From Deltaproteobacteria bacterium (lineage in GTDB: Bacteria; UBA10199; GCA-002796325; JACPFF01), in assembly GCA_016210045.1 (NCBI GenBank), contig JACQUX010000038.1, positions 1-64,000 of the forward strand: a DNA stretch of 64,000 nt, read 5' to 3'. Under the pieces are notes generated by a model that had not been told where the DNA came from, did no database searches, and saw only the letters and a program-made list of their open reading frames with translations. A program made the translations under genes and the position numbers. Position 1 is the first letter of the stretch; each line of letters opens with the position of its first letter. Below are positions 8,269 to 17,858 of this stretch, piece by piece.

Positions 8269-9377
8269 CAAGAGTGAGGATGTCCAGTGTTCCCGGCCGC
8301 AAACAGCGTGGCATACGCGGCGTCGTGCAGTTGGGGGCGGAACGCCTTGATCTTTTCGTTGGTGACGCTTGGGTGGACGCGGTTCGTCAGCAGGATCACC
8401 CACCAATCGCGTTCCAGATCGATCCACAGCGAACAACCGGTGTACCCGAGGTGCCCGATGCTGTGACGGGAGAAATGCCGCCCTGCTTGTGAATTGGTCG
8501 GGCTCGGTGTGTCCCAGCCGCAAAGATACGTGCCGTGCGGCGGCGTCGTCAGTCGATCGAAATCGAAAAAGGCGTGCACTGTTGCTGAGGCGATCCAGTC
8601 GTTAGTGCCGCGCCAACAGGTCGTCAGAACGGCGGCGAAGCGGTGCAGGTCATGTGCCGTGCTAAAGAGTCCGGCGTGACCGGCGACGCCGCCCATCGCG
8701 TAACAATTTTGATCATGAACCGCGCCGCGCAGCACCGATTTGCGCCAGGGACAATCTTCCGTCGGCGCGTAGCGCAGCGGGGCGATGCAGCCCGGGGCCG
8801 CGCGGCCGGACGCGGCTAGCGGGAGGAACCGCGTATCGTTCAGACCCAGCGGCGCAGCGATTTCGGTCGCGCATTGTTGCTCCAAACCGCGGCCATCCAC
8901 GCGTTCGAGCAACGCGCCGAGCAAGATAAAACCTAAATCGCTGTATACGCATGCAGTGCCCGGCGAATACGCCGGCGGCTCGTGCATGATGTTTTGCAGA
9001 ATGAGTGCATAGCCATCCGGGGTCCCGAGTTTCCGCTCCGGGACGCCGCGAAAATACGGCTGCCACGCCGGAAAACCGGCGGTATGGGAGAGAAAACGGC
9101 GGAGCGGCACGGCGCCGTATGGTGACTCCGCGAGTTCCGGCAAATGGCGGGCCGCGGTATCGTCCAGCTGCAGACGACCGGCAGCCGCGAGTTGCATCAT
9201 CCGCGTGGTCGTGACGATGACCTTCGTGAGCGACGCGACGTCGAAGATCGTCTGTGCCGTGGCTGCACCGTAGCGTCCGTGATGCGCGATGGTGCCTTCC
9301 CGTGCGATCAGCAGTTCCGCGGCGGGGAAGACGCCGTCGCGGACGGCCGCTTGCATCATCGTATGGGCGTCGGTCAT
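8268..9377 (-). CDS. Serine beta-lactamase-fold hydrolase
   Basis: 369-aa serine hydrolase of the class C beta-lactamase/DD-peptidase fold (Pfam Beta-lactamase). The SxxK motif is S49-LT-K52 (ASLTK), the second-motif tyrosine is in Y145-SD, and a C-terminal HLGYTG segment is the likely equivalent of the KTG motif. No signal peptide was seen, suggesting a cytoplasmic enzyme. It starts inside the stop of ldcA (ATGA overlap), so the two are translationally coupled. Pairing with an LD-carboxypeptidase suggests a role in breaking down recycled wall peptides, which is inference. Confidence 0.9.
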   Translation of the reverse strand: MTDAHTMMQAAVRDGVFPAAELLIAREGTIAHHGRYGAATAQTIFDVASLTKVIVTTTRMMQLAAAGRLQLDDTAARHLPELAESPYGAVPLRRFLSHTAGFPAWQPYFRGVPERKLGTPDGYALILQNIMHEPPAYSPGTACVYSDLGFILLGALLERVDGRGLEQQCATEIAAPLGLNDTRFLPLAASGRAAPGCIAPLRYAPTEDCPWRKSVLRGAVHDQNCYAMGGVAGHAGLFSTAHDLHRFAAVLTTCWRGTNDWIASATVHAFFDFDRLTTPPHGTYLCGWDTPSPTNSQAGRHFSRHSIGHLGYTGCSLWIDLERDWWVILLTNRVHPSVTNEKIKAFRPQLHDAAYATLFAAGNTGHPHS

Positions 9378-10309
9378 GGCAGTACTCCAGCGGTGTCGAT
9401 CGAAAAGTCGAGCGGATCCGTGTGGAGCGTTGCCTGCGCGCCGAGCGGGAGCGTGAGGCAGGGATCGCAGTGCCCGGCCGGGAGCCCGGCCACGACGGGG
9501 CCGACAAAGTCGCGCAGGCAATCGGCCAACATGGTGTCGAGATCGGCGGGATTTGGTTCGTCGGGAGAAAGCGCTAACGAGCCGAAGATGATCCCACGGA
9601 CGTGCCGCAACACGTCGGCGTGGGCCAAATGCGTCAGCATCCGGTCGAGCGCGTAGAGTTTTTCGCCGCGGTCTTCCAGAAACAGGATGGTGTCATCGTC
9701 GAACGTTGGGCCGTATGCAGTGTCGATGCTGGCGTGGACTAAACTGAGGCAGCCGCCTGCGAGGCATCCCGTCGCCCGCCCCGGTTTAATGATGCGCAAA
9801 TCGCCGGAGGCCAACGTCCCCAACGGCTGCGGCTGACCGATCGCTTGCCACAAATGCTGCCAATTCTGTGCGGCCGTCGGCACGTCGCCGAAGTGGTGCG
9901 TGATCGTGGGACCATAGAATGTGGTCCAGCCGCAGTGGCGCTGCAGCCAGCCGTGTAACACCGTGAGGTCGCTGGAACCGACGAAGATCTTCGGCGCCGC
10001 GGCCGCAATCGCTTCATGGTGGAGCAGCGGGATAATCCGTTGCGTGCCGTAGCCGCCGCGCGCGCAAAAAACCGCCTTGATTGTCGGGTCGCACAACAGC
10101 GCGTTCAGTTCCTCGGCGCGCCGCTTGTCGTCGCCGGCGAAATAGCGGAGCCGCTGCGTAATGTCCGGCCGATGCCGCACCTGAAATCCCTGCGCGCGAA
10201 TCCATGCCACGGCGGCCGTGAAGGCCTCGACCGGAAACGCGCTGGCGGGCGCGGCGACGCCGATGCAATCGCCTGGTTGCAACAACAACGGCTGACGAAA
10301 GCGGGACAT
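9374..10309 (-). CDS. ldcA: Muramoyltetrapeptide LD-carboxypeptidase (S66 family)
   Basis: 311-aa S66 peptidase that removes the terminal D-alanine from tetrapeptides during cytoplasmic murein recycling. The triad is visible: S113 in VGSSDLT, E212 in FLEDRGE and H280 in LPAGHCD. The N-terminus QPGDCIGVAAPAS and the FCARGGYGTQRI segment are typical of the family. It is first in a two-gene unit with the serine hydrolase and is divergent from uup. Confidence 0.95.
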   Translation of the reverse strand: MSRFRQPLLLQPGDCIGVAAPASAFPVEAFTAAVAWIRAQGFQVRHRPDITQRLRYFAGDDKRRAEELNALLCDPTIKAVFCARGGYGTQRIIPLLHHEAIAAAAPKIFVGSSDLTVLHGWLQRHCGWTTFYGPTITHHFGDVPTAAQNWQHLWQAIGQPQPLGTLASGDLRIIKPGRATGCLAGGCLSLVHASIDTAYGPTFDDDTILFLEDRGEKLYALDRMLTHLAHADVLRHVRGIIFGSLALSPDEPNPADLDTMLADCLRDFVGPVVAGLPAGHCDPCLTLPLGAQATLHTDPLDFSIDTAGVLP

Positions 10310-10420
10310 GGCGCCGCCTTACTGGATGTGCCGCGGTCTGACAAGCCCTCGTAATGAACCCTGCTTGCAGACGGGTGCTATCCATGGTTGATGCACCGCT
10401 GTCTGCACAGAAGGGATGCC

Positions 10421-12271
10421 GTGGCGCTGCTGATCAGTTGTCAACATGTGAGCAAATCGTACGGCGCGCGGCCGTTGTTTCAGCGCGTGTCGTTGGGGAT
10501 TGCCGACGACGATCGACTGGGGTTGATCGGTCCCAATGGCGCCGGCAAGTCCACGTTGCTCAAAATCTTGGCGGGCATCGAGACACCGGATACAGGGGAT
10601 ATCGCCGTCAGCCGACAGGCGCGCATCGGCTACGTGGCACAAGAGGAATCGTTCCCCGCCGGACACACGATTCGTGAAGTCCTCCGCGCGGCGCTCGACG
10701 ATCATCCCCTCGAAGCGTACGAAAAAGATACGCAGGTCGCGATCCTGCTCGGAAAAGTCGGTTTCACCGATCCGGATCGGCGCGTCGAGCATGTTTCGGG
10801 CGGAGTGCGCAAGCGGCTGGCGATCGCGTGTCAGCTCATTCGGCAACCGGATTTATTGCTGCTCGACGAGCCGACAAATCATCTTGATGTGGAAGGGATC
10901 CTCTGGCTCGAACAATTGTTGCGCGCGGCGCCGTTCGCCTACGTCGCGGTCAGTCACGATCGTTATTTCTTACAACGCATCAGCCGTCGTGTGATTGAAC
11001 TCAATGCACAATATCCGGAGGGACACTTTTCCGCCGTCGGGACGTACGGTGATTTTTTGGAAGCCCGCGCCACGTTCTTAGCGGGCCAGCAACAATACGA
11101 GGCCGTGCTGGCGAATCGCGTGCGTCGTGAAATCGAATGGCTGCGGCGCGGACCGAAGGCTCGCACGACGAAGGCGCACGGCCGGATCGAGGCTGCGCAT
11201 GCGCTGATGGAAGACCTCGGCGACGTGCAATATCGCAACGCGCAGACCGCGCGCGCCCAGATCGATTTTACTGCGTCGGAGCGGCGGACCAAAAAGTTTC
11301 TCCAGGCAGTCAACGTCGCGAAAACAATGGGTGGGAGGCGGCTGTTCGACAACCTCACGCTGACCCTCTCGCCCGGCATGAAGCTCGGCGTATTGGGGAT
11401 GAACGGGAGCGGCAAATCCACGTTGCTGAAGGTGTTGACTGGCGTCCTTTCGCCCGACGCCGGCACGATGGAACATGCCGCGCAGTTGCGCGTCGTGTAC
11501 TTCGATCAACATCGCGAACAACTCGACGATGCGCAGACCCTCAAAGCAGCGTTGGCCCCGCACGGCGATCAAGTGATTTATCGCGACCGACCGGTGCATG
11601 TGGTGACGTGGGCGAAACGCTTCCTGTTCCGGCCGGAACAGCTGAATTTGTGCGTTCGCGAACTCTCCGGTGGAGAACGCGCGCGGATTGTGTTGGCGCG
11701 ATTCATGCGGGAATCGGCGGATCTGTTGATCCTGGACGAACCGACCAACGATTTAGACATTCCGACGCTCGAAATTCTAGAAGAGAGTTTGGAAGAATTC
11801 CCGGGCGCGATCGTGTTGGTGACGCACGATCGGTGCATGCTGGATCGCGTGGCGACGCAGCTGCTGGCGCTTGACGGTGCCGGCACTGCTACGATGTATG
11901 CCGACTACGCCCAATGGGAGGCGGCGCAACAGGCGCGGTGCATGGCGCCGGCCGACGCGGCGCCGGAGAAAACCGCGAAAAAAAACGTGTCCGCCGTACC
12001 GGCGAAAAAACTCAGTTACCGAGAACAGCGCGAATATGACGGCATGGAAGAGGCCATCCTCCATGCCGAGGCGGAGGTGGCGCGTTGGACACAGACGCTC
12101 AAAGATCCCGCCATCAGCACGGATGCGGCGCAACTCCAGACCGCATGCGTGGCGTTGCAAACCGCGCAACGTGCCGTCGAAACACTCTATGCCCGTTGGA
12201 CCGAGCTGGAAGCGAAGCGAGTCGCCGGGACCGTGAAACCCGCGCCGCAACCAGTGGACAAAAATTCTTAG
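10421..12271 (+). CDS. uup: ABC-F ATPase, Uup type
   Basis: 616-aa soluble protein with two ABC ATPase domains and no membrane part, acting on ribosomes as ABC-F translation factors do. Walker A motifs GPNGAGKST and GMNGSGKST, signatures VSGGVRKR and LSGGERAR, and two LDEPTN Walker B motifs are present. A positively charged RRGPKARTTKAHGR linker and a C-terminal coiled coil (about 545-600) are typical of Uup. GTG at 10421 is chosen because AAGGGA lies six bases upstream and MALLISC is the common N-terminus; TTG 10388 and ATG 10391 are weaker. An inverted repeat at 10366-10378/10393-10407 lies in its leader. Confidence 0.93.
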   Translation: MALLISCQHVSKSYGARPLFQRVSLGIADDDRLGLIGPNGAGKSTLLKILAGIETPDTGDIAVSRQARIGYVAQEESFPAGHTIREVLRAALDDHPLEAYEKDTQVAILLGKVGFTDPDRRVEHVSGGVRKRLAIACQLIRQPDLLLLDEPTNHLDVEGILWLEQLLRAAPFAYVAVSHDRYFLQRISRRVIELNAQYPEGHFSAVGTYGDFLEARATFLAGQQQYEAVLANRVRREIEWLRRGPKARTTKAHGRIEAAHALMEDLGDVQYRNAQTARAQIDFTASERRTKKFLQAVNVAKTMGGRRLFDNLTLTLSPGMKLGVLGMNGSGKSTLLKVLTGVLSPDAGTMEHAAQLRVVYFDQHREQLDDAQTLKAALAPHGDQVIYRDRPVHVVTWAKRFLFRPEQLNLCVRELSGGERARIVLARFMRESADLLILDEPTNDLDIPTLEILEESLEEFPGAIVLVTHDRCMLDRVATQLLALDGAGTATMYADYAQWEAAQQARCMAPADAAPEKTAKKNVSAVPAKKLSYREQREYDGMEEAILHAEAEVARWTQTLKDPAISTDAAQLQTACVALQTAQRAVETLYARWTELEAKRVAGTVKPAPQPVDKNS

Positions 12272-12338
12272 CAACATTTTCTCCGTTGCTGCCGATAACC
12301 GGGCATGCTCTGTATCATATGAGCGCGGGGAGAGTGTG

Positions 12339-14948
12339 ATGATGCAACGAGATCGATTGGCGTTGGTGTGCGGCGTTGCGGCGATCCTGGCGGGGCTGGG
12401 CTGGCAGCCGCGCGCCGAGGCGGCGGTGATCCCGGTCGCAGCTGGGGCCACGGCGGAGAACTTGGGCGATGGAACGTGTTCGCTGATCGAGGCGATCAAC
12501 GAAGCCAATATCACCGGAGCGGCCGGAGGCGATTGCGCGGCGGGGAGCGCCGGTACCGGGGCCGAGGGACTCGATTCCATCACACTGGAGCCGGGGAGCA
12601 TCTACTCGTTGTCTGCCGTCTACGGCGACGACGCTGACGGTCCGAACGGTCTACCGCCGATTCAGAGTTCGATCATCATCGAAGGGAATAGCGCAACGCT
12701 CGTGCGTTCCTTTGCGGACGGGACACCGGCATTTCGTTTCTTTCTTGTCACCACGGATGGTCGTTTAACGCTGCGCGATCAGCTGCTCGTGCATGGCGAT
12801 GCTGGGGACGGCGGCAATGTTGGCGGGGCGATCTATGTCAAGGGGCCGACACCAGAGTTGACGATCGAGGGGTCGGAAATCTCCGCCAATTCGGCCAAGG
12901 CCGGTGGTGCGATTTATTTTTCGAACTTGGGAGGCGCAGGCCAGTTGACGATTTCGAATTCGCAATTCAATGCCAATACGGCTGCGGAAGGCGAGGGTGG
13001 CGCGCTCTATCTCAATGCCAATGAGACTGCCGTGGTTATTGAAGACGCTCGGTTTCAGAATAATAGCTGCCTCGCCAATGGCGGAGCCATCTCGGCCGGA
13101 GGCATTACTTCGCTACACATCGATCGGGCCACGTTTCAAGACAACAGCGCCGCGAATGTCGGGGGCGCCCTCTCGTTGAGCCAAGTGGATAGCGCCACGA
13201 TAGTGCGCACGACGTTGCAAGGGAATACGGCCTTTGCCGGTGGAGCCCTCTATCTGGTCTCCATCCCCATCACCATTGCGAACTCCACGCTGACAAAAAA
13301 TGCGGCCAGTTTTTGGGGGGGTGCCGTGACGGCGAACGGTGACACGGAGGTCACGCTCGTGCACAGCACCGTGGCCGCGAATACGGCCGTGCAGTTCGCG
13401 GGGGGATATGTTGGCACCGTGATCAAGGTCCAAAATTCCATCGTGAGCGGGAATACGGCGGATGGATCGGCCCCGAACTGCTACACCCAAACGACGTCGC
13501 TCGGTCACAATATCATCGGCGACACCAGTGGCGGATGCTCGGAAGGCTGGGTCGAAAGCGATTTGATTAATGTCGATCCGCAGCTGGGTGCGCTTACTGA
13601 CGACTTCACGACTCCCGGGGCGGGGCACTTTCCGTTGAGCGCCGCGAGCCCCGCGATCGATACCGCCGATACGACGGCCTGTGTCGTGCAGCCGGACGGG
13701 ACCGATTTGACTAGCGACCAATTGGGCCAAGCGCGCTACGGCCCCTGCGACATCGGCGCCGTGGAATTCGGGGCCTGCGGCGATGGTATCTTGCAGTTGT
13801 CGGTGGAATCCTGCGACGACGGGAACACGACGGACGGGGACGGCTGTTCCAGCTTGTGCAAGGGCGAGAGTTGCGGCGACGGAATCGTGCAGCTCGGCGA
13901 GGCGTGCGATGACGGCAACGGCGACAACAACGATGCGTGTCTCAATGCTTGTGTCGCGGCTGCATGTGGCGACAACGTGACACAAACGGATGTCGAGGAG
14001 TGCGACCTTGGTTTCTTGAACAGCGATACGAGCAGCGCCTGCACCGCTCAATGTAAAACGGCGGTCTGTGGTGACGGACTGACCTACGAAACCTTCGAAT
14101 CCTGCGATGACGCGAATCAGGTGAATGACGACAGTTGCAATAATCAATGTGTCAATGCGTTCTGCGGCGATGGGATCGTGCAAGCGGTGGAAGGCGAGAC
14201 GTGCGAGGATGGCAATAACCAGAATGACGACGGTTGCAGTAACGCGTGTCTGCTCCCGGTTTGCGGCAACGACGTCGTGGAGTTCGGCGAAGTGTGTGAC
14301 GACGGAAATCTCATCAATACAGATGGATGTCTTGCCACCTGCCAAGCCGCGCAATGCGGAGACGGCGCCGTGCAAGCGGGCGTGGAGGCCTGCGACGATG
14401 GGAATCTCCTGAACGGCGATGGCTGTCAAAAGGATTGTGCGCGGCTCGAAGTGTGCGGCGATGGGGTGCCGGATCCGCAAGAGGCCTGCGACGATGGGAA
14501 TGCGCTCGATGGCGATGGCTGTGCGGCGAATTGCATTGTTGAAACAGTGCCTGAGCCGGTCGATGACGGAGATGATGAAGGCGGAGATGGTGACAGCGAC
14601 GAGGGCGACGGCGGTAGTGACGGAGATGACGCGACACCAACGGATACCGCTGACGATTCGACGCCGGACGACACCGGCGACAGTGATGTGACTCCACCGA
14701 CAGACGACGCGGAGCCGGCAACGACCGGCGCAGCCAGTGCCGAGGACGCCGCAGAAGTCGCGCCGGTGGCGGCTAGTGAGACCGCAGCAAGTGAAGACGG
14801 CACGTCGGAAGCGGCGGGCACCGCTGATGCCCCCACGACCCCAGTCGTCGCAAGTGATGTCCCATCCCCCGAAACAGGCGGCACCACCGACACGGCGGCC
14901 GCCGCCGAGGCCGACACCGGTGGGGGATGTAGTTTGATCCTTCCATAA
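12339..14948 (+). CDS. Secreted beta-helix protein with eight DUF4215 repeats
   Basis: About 870 aa. A signal peptide (residues 1-29, cleavage near AEA-A) leads to a parallel beta-helix domain (about 30-475) with repeated NTA..GGA.. turns and a choice-of-anchor Q-like end (AIDTADTTAC...DIGAVEFG). Then come eight tandem cysteine-rich units of about 30 residues (CGDGxxQ..E.CDDGN...GDGC...C; nt 13774-14540), the DUF4215 type common on deltaproteobacterial surfaces. A long acidic Thr/Asp/Glu/Ala region follows, ending GGGCSLILP. That end resembles the start of a CTERM sorting signal, but no membrane helix or basic tail follows. GGGGAG precedes the start. Probably an exported surface protein. Confidence 0.88.
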   Translation: MMQRDRLALVCGVAAILAGLGWQPRAEAAVIPVAAGATAENLGDGTCSLIEAINEANITGAAGGDCAAGSAGTGAEGLDSITLEPGSIYSLSAVYGDDADGPNGLPPIQSSIIIEGNSATLVRSFADGTPAFRFFLVTTDGRLTLRDQLLVHGDAGDGGNVGGAIYVKGPTPELTIEGSEISANSAKAGGAIYFSNLGGAGQLTISNSQFNANTAAEGEGGALYLNANETAVVIEDARFQNNSCLANGGAISAGGITSLHIDRATFQDNSAANVGGALSLSQVDSATIVRTTLQGNTAFAGGALYLVSIPITIANSTLTKNAASFWGGAVTANGDTEVTLVHSTVAANTAVQFAGGYVGTVIKVQNSIVSGNTADGSAPNCYTQTTSLGHNIIGDTSGGCSEGWVESDLINVDPQLGALTDDFTTPGAGHFPLSAASPAIDTADTTACVVQPDGTDLTSDQLGQARYGPCDIGAVEFGACGDGILQLSVESCDDGNTTDGDGCSSLCKGESCGDGIVQLGEACDDGNGDNNDACLNACVAAACGDNVTQTDVEECDLGFLNSDTSSACTAQCKTAVCGDGLTYETFESCDDANQVNDDSCNNQCVNAFCGDGIVQAVEGETCEDGNNQNDDGCSNACLLPVCGNDVVEFGEVCDDGNLINTDGCLATCQAAQCGDGAVQAGVEACDDGNLLNGDGCQKDCARLEVCGDGVPDPQEACDDGNALDGDGCAANCIVETVPEPVDDGDDEGGDGDSDEGDGGSDGDDATPTDTADDSTPDDTGDSDVTPPTDDAEPATTGAASAEDAAEVAPVAASETAASEDGTSEAAGTADAPTTPVVASDVPSPETGGTTDTAAAAEADTGGGCSLILP

Positions 14949-14950
14949 CC

Positions 14951-14994
14951 GTCATCCCGAGCGGCGCGAGGGATCTTCCGTTGATCGGGATGAC
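14951..14994. repeat. Inverted repeat of the GTCATCCCGAGC/GAGGGATCT type
   Basis: GTCATCCCGA (14951-14960) and TCGGGATGAC (14985-14994) are exact inverted repeats around a GAGGGATCT-containing spacer. This wording recurs as a dispersed intergenic repeat in many bacterial genomes (recalled, not searched). It fills the gap between the surface protein gene and the kinase gene. It has no T tract, so it is not a typical intrinsic terminator. Confidence 0.6.
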
Positions 14995-15020
14995 TCTTGT
15001 CCTTCGTGCGCACCTCGGCT

Positions 15021-17654
15021 ATGAGGCTTTCCGTGTCGCCTGCGTTCAAACCAACACCGTTCGGTCGTTATTACCTGACGCATCTCCTCGCGCGCGGCGG
15101 GATGGCCGAAGTCTATACCGCCAAGGCGTTCGGCGCCGGCGATTTTGAAAAAACCGTCGTCGTTAAAAAAATCCTGCCGCAATTCGCCGACGACGAACGC
15201 TTCATTACGATGTTGTCCGATGAAGCCCGCGTCACCGTGCAGTTGACGCATACCCATATCGTCCAATTACTCGATTTCGGCACCGTGAATGGCCAGTACT
15301 ACATTGCGATGGAGTACATCGACGGCGTCGATCTGAAAGATGTCGTCACTGCAGCGCACCAATGCGGCGCAGCGGTCCCTGCCGATGTCATCGGCGTGGT
15401 CATGAGCGCTGTGTGTCGCGGTCTCGATCACGCGCATCGCAAGACCGGCAAGGACGGCGCGCCGCTCGGGATCGTGCATCGCGATCTCTCTCCGCATAAT
15501 GTGCTGCTGTCATTCGCCGGCGAAGTGAAAGTCGCCGATTTCGGGATCGCGAAGGCGGCGTCGAATGTCACCAAGACCCAGACCGGTGAGATCAAGGGAA
15601 AAGTGGCGTATATGTCGCCGGAACAGGCCGCGGGCGCTGCGCTGGATGCCCGCACGGACATTTTTTCCGCCGGCCTGGTGTTGTATGAACTGTTCACCGG
15701 AGTTCCGTTGTTTGAAGGCGATTCGCAGTTGGAAATCCTCGGTCGGATCAAGGCGACACATGTCAATCCCGAGATGCTGCCCGACACGATCCCGGCCCCG
15801 TGGCGCCCGATTGTGGCCAAGGCGCTGGCGCACGACACGACAGATCGATACGCGTCGGCCGGCGAATTCGAACGGGCGATTGCGGAGTTGTTGCAGCAAG
15901 CGCCCGTCGTCACGTCGACGCGCCTCCCCGAATATCTTCACACGCTCTTCGCCGGGCGGATCGCGGATCGCGACCGCGTGCTGGAACCGCCGATCGATCC
16001 ATCGGTGCGGTTGCAACTGGCCAGTTTCTCCGGTCGCGTCATTGCCGCTGCCCCGGAGGACGTCGCCGCCGGCACCGGTACGCAGGCGCTGCAATCCAAG
16101 TCGGTCAGTCTGCGCCAAGCGGTCATGCAATCGGCGAAGCGGTTTTATCTCGCCGTGTGTGTCGTGAATATCATCCTCTCGGTCGCGGCCGATTTCCTGA
16201 AACCCCTGTTTGCGCTGGCGCCAACGCTGCTGATTATTTCGATCGCGTTGGCCGGCGGCATTTATCTCTTTTCGCTGCGCAAATATCGCCGCAGCAATCC
16301 GTTTCAACGCGTCCTGCAATCGAAAATCGGCGAAGTGTTCGTCTTCTTTGCGATCTCCGCCGGCATTTGGGCCACAATCACCGTCTTGTCGATCTTCACA
16401 CCGCCGCGCGGCGTGTTGGCAGCCAAGATCAAACCGGTCGGGAAATACCAAGAGCAGTTGTTGCGGATCGAGGAAGAGATCGCCGATATCAAGACCACGA
16501 CGCAAGAAATTGCGGCCGGTGTGCGCGACATCCGTCAAGCGATCGATGAGCTGGGCCGCAGCGGGACGATCATCGCGAAGCCGAAGACGCCGCAGGAGTT
16601 TTATCACAATGCGCGCCAATTCACGTTGGCCGGTCGGACCGGCGAAGCGATCGAGGCGTATCAAGCCTTTCTCGAGGCGCAACCGGACTTCGTGGATGTC
16701 CATCAATCCTTTCAGGCGTTGCTGCTGAACACTGCGGGCGCGGAACGGGCGCGCGAGGTCTATGCCACGTTGCAAACCGAACGTCGCGACAACATCGTCA
16801 TCAAAATGATGAACTTCCGCCTGCGGCCCAAGGAGGCGTATCTGCAAGGGCTGCGGGAACTTCGGACCGCCCATCCCGATTTTGCGCCGGCGCATTTGGC
16901 GCTGTTGCAACATATTGCGGCCGAAGGGATGGCACGGCTTACGACGGCCGAATGGCGCGATGCCGAGGCCGCCTATGTTCGGCTCCAGCAGCTGGACCGG
17001 CAAGGGCAATTCAAGGAATTTTTCCTCGACAAGGAGGCCTTGCAAAAGGTCTACGACGAACTGCGCCGATTTGATGCCATGGTGGTCTCGTTTGGGGGAG
17101 AGCGGCTGGCGCAGCCGGTGCGATTTTATATCAATCAGGGCAGGTCGGCTGTCTCGGTCTCCGTCTCTCCCAACGACCTGCCGCCGGAAGATATCCTTTA
17201 CAATGTCGATACCGCCGAACCGCTGCTCAGCATGGGATTGACGGCGATCATCAATCCGCTGACCAATAAACCCGCGGCCAACGAGCAAGTGCAGCTCCAA
17301 TTGGCACCCGGCAAGCACACCATCTATGCCAAATATATCGACGCCAAAGGCGTAGCGAGTCCGCTGTTCACGCACGAGTTCGACGTCTGGCCGTTTCGTA
17401 TCGACATTACGCCGGAACCGGCCGCGTCTCCCGACGGCACGCGCAGCGCGGAACTCGCATTCCTCGAATATCTGAATCACTCCTTCACGACATTCTATTA
17501 TTCGGTCGATGCCCCGACGTTGGATCAGCGCACGACACAAACCCGCGTGACGTTGCAAGGGCTGCGCGCCGGACCTCATAGCGTCTACGTCCAAGCCTCG
17601 AACGAGTCCGGCAACAAGACTGCGGTCTTCAATCAGTCGATACAGCTCTATTAG
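15021..17654 (+). CDS. Membrane-bound Ser/Thr protein kinase with long C-terminal sensor
   Basis: About 877 aa. Kinase domain at roughly 15-300: glycine loop LLARGGMAEVY, lysine in VVVKK (about 49), HRDLSPHN with D155 and DFG at 173-175, then SPEQ. This is the Hanks type found in Myxococcus. A hydrophobic pair (about 372-415) and another segment (about 438-462) form membrane helices. They are followed by a coiled coil (about 475-520), TPR-like helices (about 530-680) and a beta-rich C-terminus with 'fn3-like' PGKHTIYAKYID-type strands (about 700-877). The C-terminal part is probably periplasmic (inference). ATG 15021 is preferred; the open frame upstream to 14997 overlaps a repeat. Confidence 0.92.
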   Translation: MRLSVSPAFKPTPFGRYYLTHLLARGGMAEVYTAKAFGAGDFEKTVVVKKILPQFADDERFITMLSDEARVTVQLTHTHIVQLLDFGTVNGQYYIAMEYIDGVDLKDVVTAAHQCGAAVPADVIGVVMSAVCRGLDHAHRKTGKDGAPLGIVHRDLSPHNVLLSFAGEVKVADFGIAKAASNVTKTQTGEIKGKVAYMSPEQAAGAALDARTDIFSAGLVLYELFTGVPLFEGDSQLEILGRIKATHVNPEMLPDTIPAPWRPIVAKALAHDTTDRYASAGEFERAIAELLQQAPVVTSTRLPEYLHTLFAGRIADRDRVLEPPIDPSVRLQLASFSGRVIAAAPEDVAAGTGTQALQSKSVSLRQAVMQSAKRFYLAVCVVNIILSVAADFLKPLFALAPTLLIISIALAGGIYLFSLRKYRRSNPFQRVLQSKIGEVFVFFAISAGIWATITVLSIFTPPRGVLAAKIKPVGKYQEQLLRIEEEIADIKTTTQEIAAGVRDIRQAIDELGRSGTIIAKPKTPQEFYHNARQFTLAGRTGEAIEAYQAFLEAQPDFVDVHQSFQALLLNTAGAERAREVYATLQTERRDNIVIKMMNFRLRPKEAYLQGLRELRTAHPDFAPAHLALLQHIAAEGMARLTTAEWRDAEAAYVRLQQLDRQGQFKEFFLDKEALQKVYDELRRFDAMVVSFGGERLAQPVRFYINQGRSAVSVSVSPNDLPPEDILYNVDTAEPLLSMGLTAIINPLTNKPAANEQVQLQLAPGKHTIYAKYIDAKGVASPLFTHEFDVWPFRIDITPEPAASPDGTRSAELAFLEYLNHSFTTFYYSVDAPTLDQRTTQTRVTLQGLRAGPHSVYVQASNESGNKTAVFNQSIQLY

Positions 17655-17858
17655 TTGGGATCCGCCAGATCTCGTCCTGATCCCCGTCAATAGCCAATCT
17701 GCGGTCTGTCAGGTGCCATATGCACAACTTTTTTTCCGCGCTGCCGATATACAGTGCGGAAGGCGTGACAGCGGGGAACTGGTTTGACATCACCGCAGTG
17801 CTGGGCTAGGGCCGCGCCAATGTCTTCATCCCGCCGGCCGTAAACGGAGGTACTGATT

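Noticed and set aside
13113-14480. Open frame of 455 codons opposite the DUF4215 protein
   Set aside because: Shadow of the plus-strand gene whose signal peptide and cysteine repeats are clear; no independent support.
15510-17690. Long open frame on the minus strand opposite the kinase gene
   Set aside because: It is the antisense reading of a well-supported kinase gene, has Arg/His-rich composition without motifs and no ribosome binding site.
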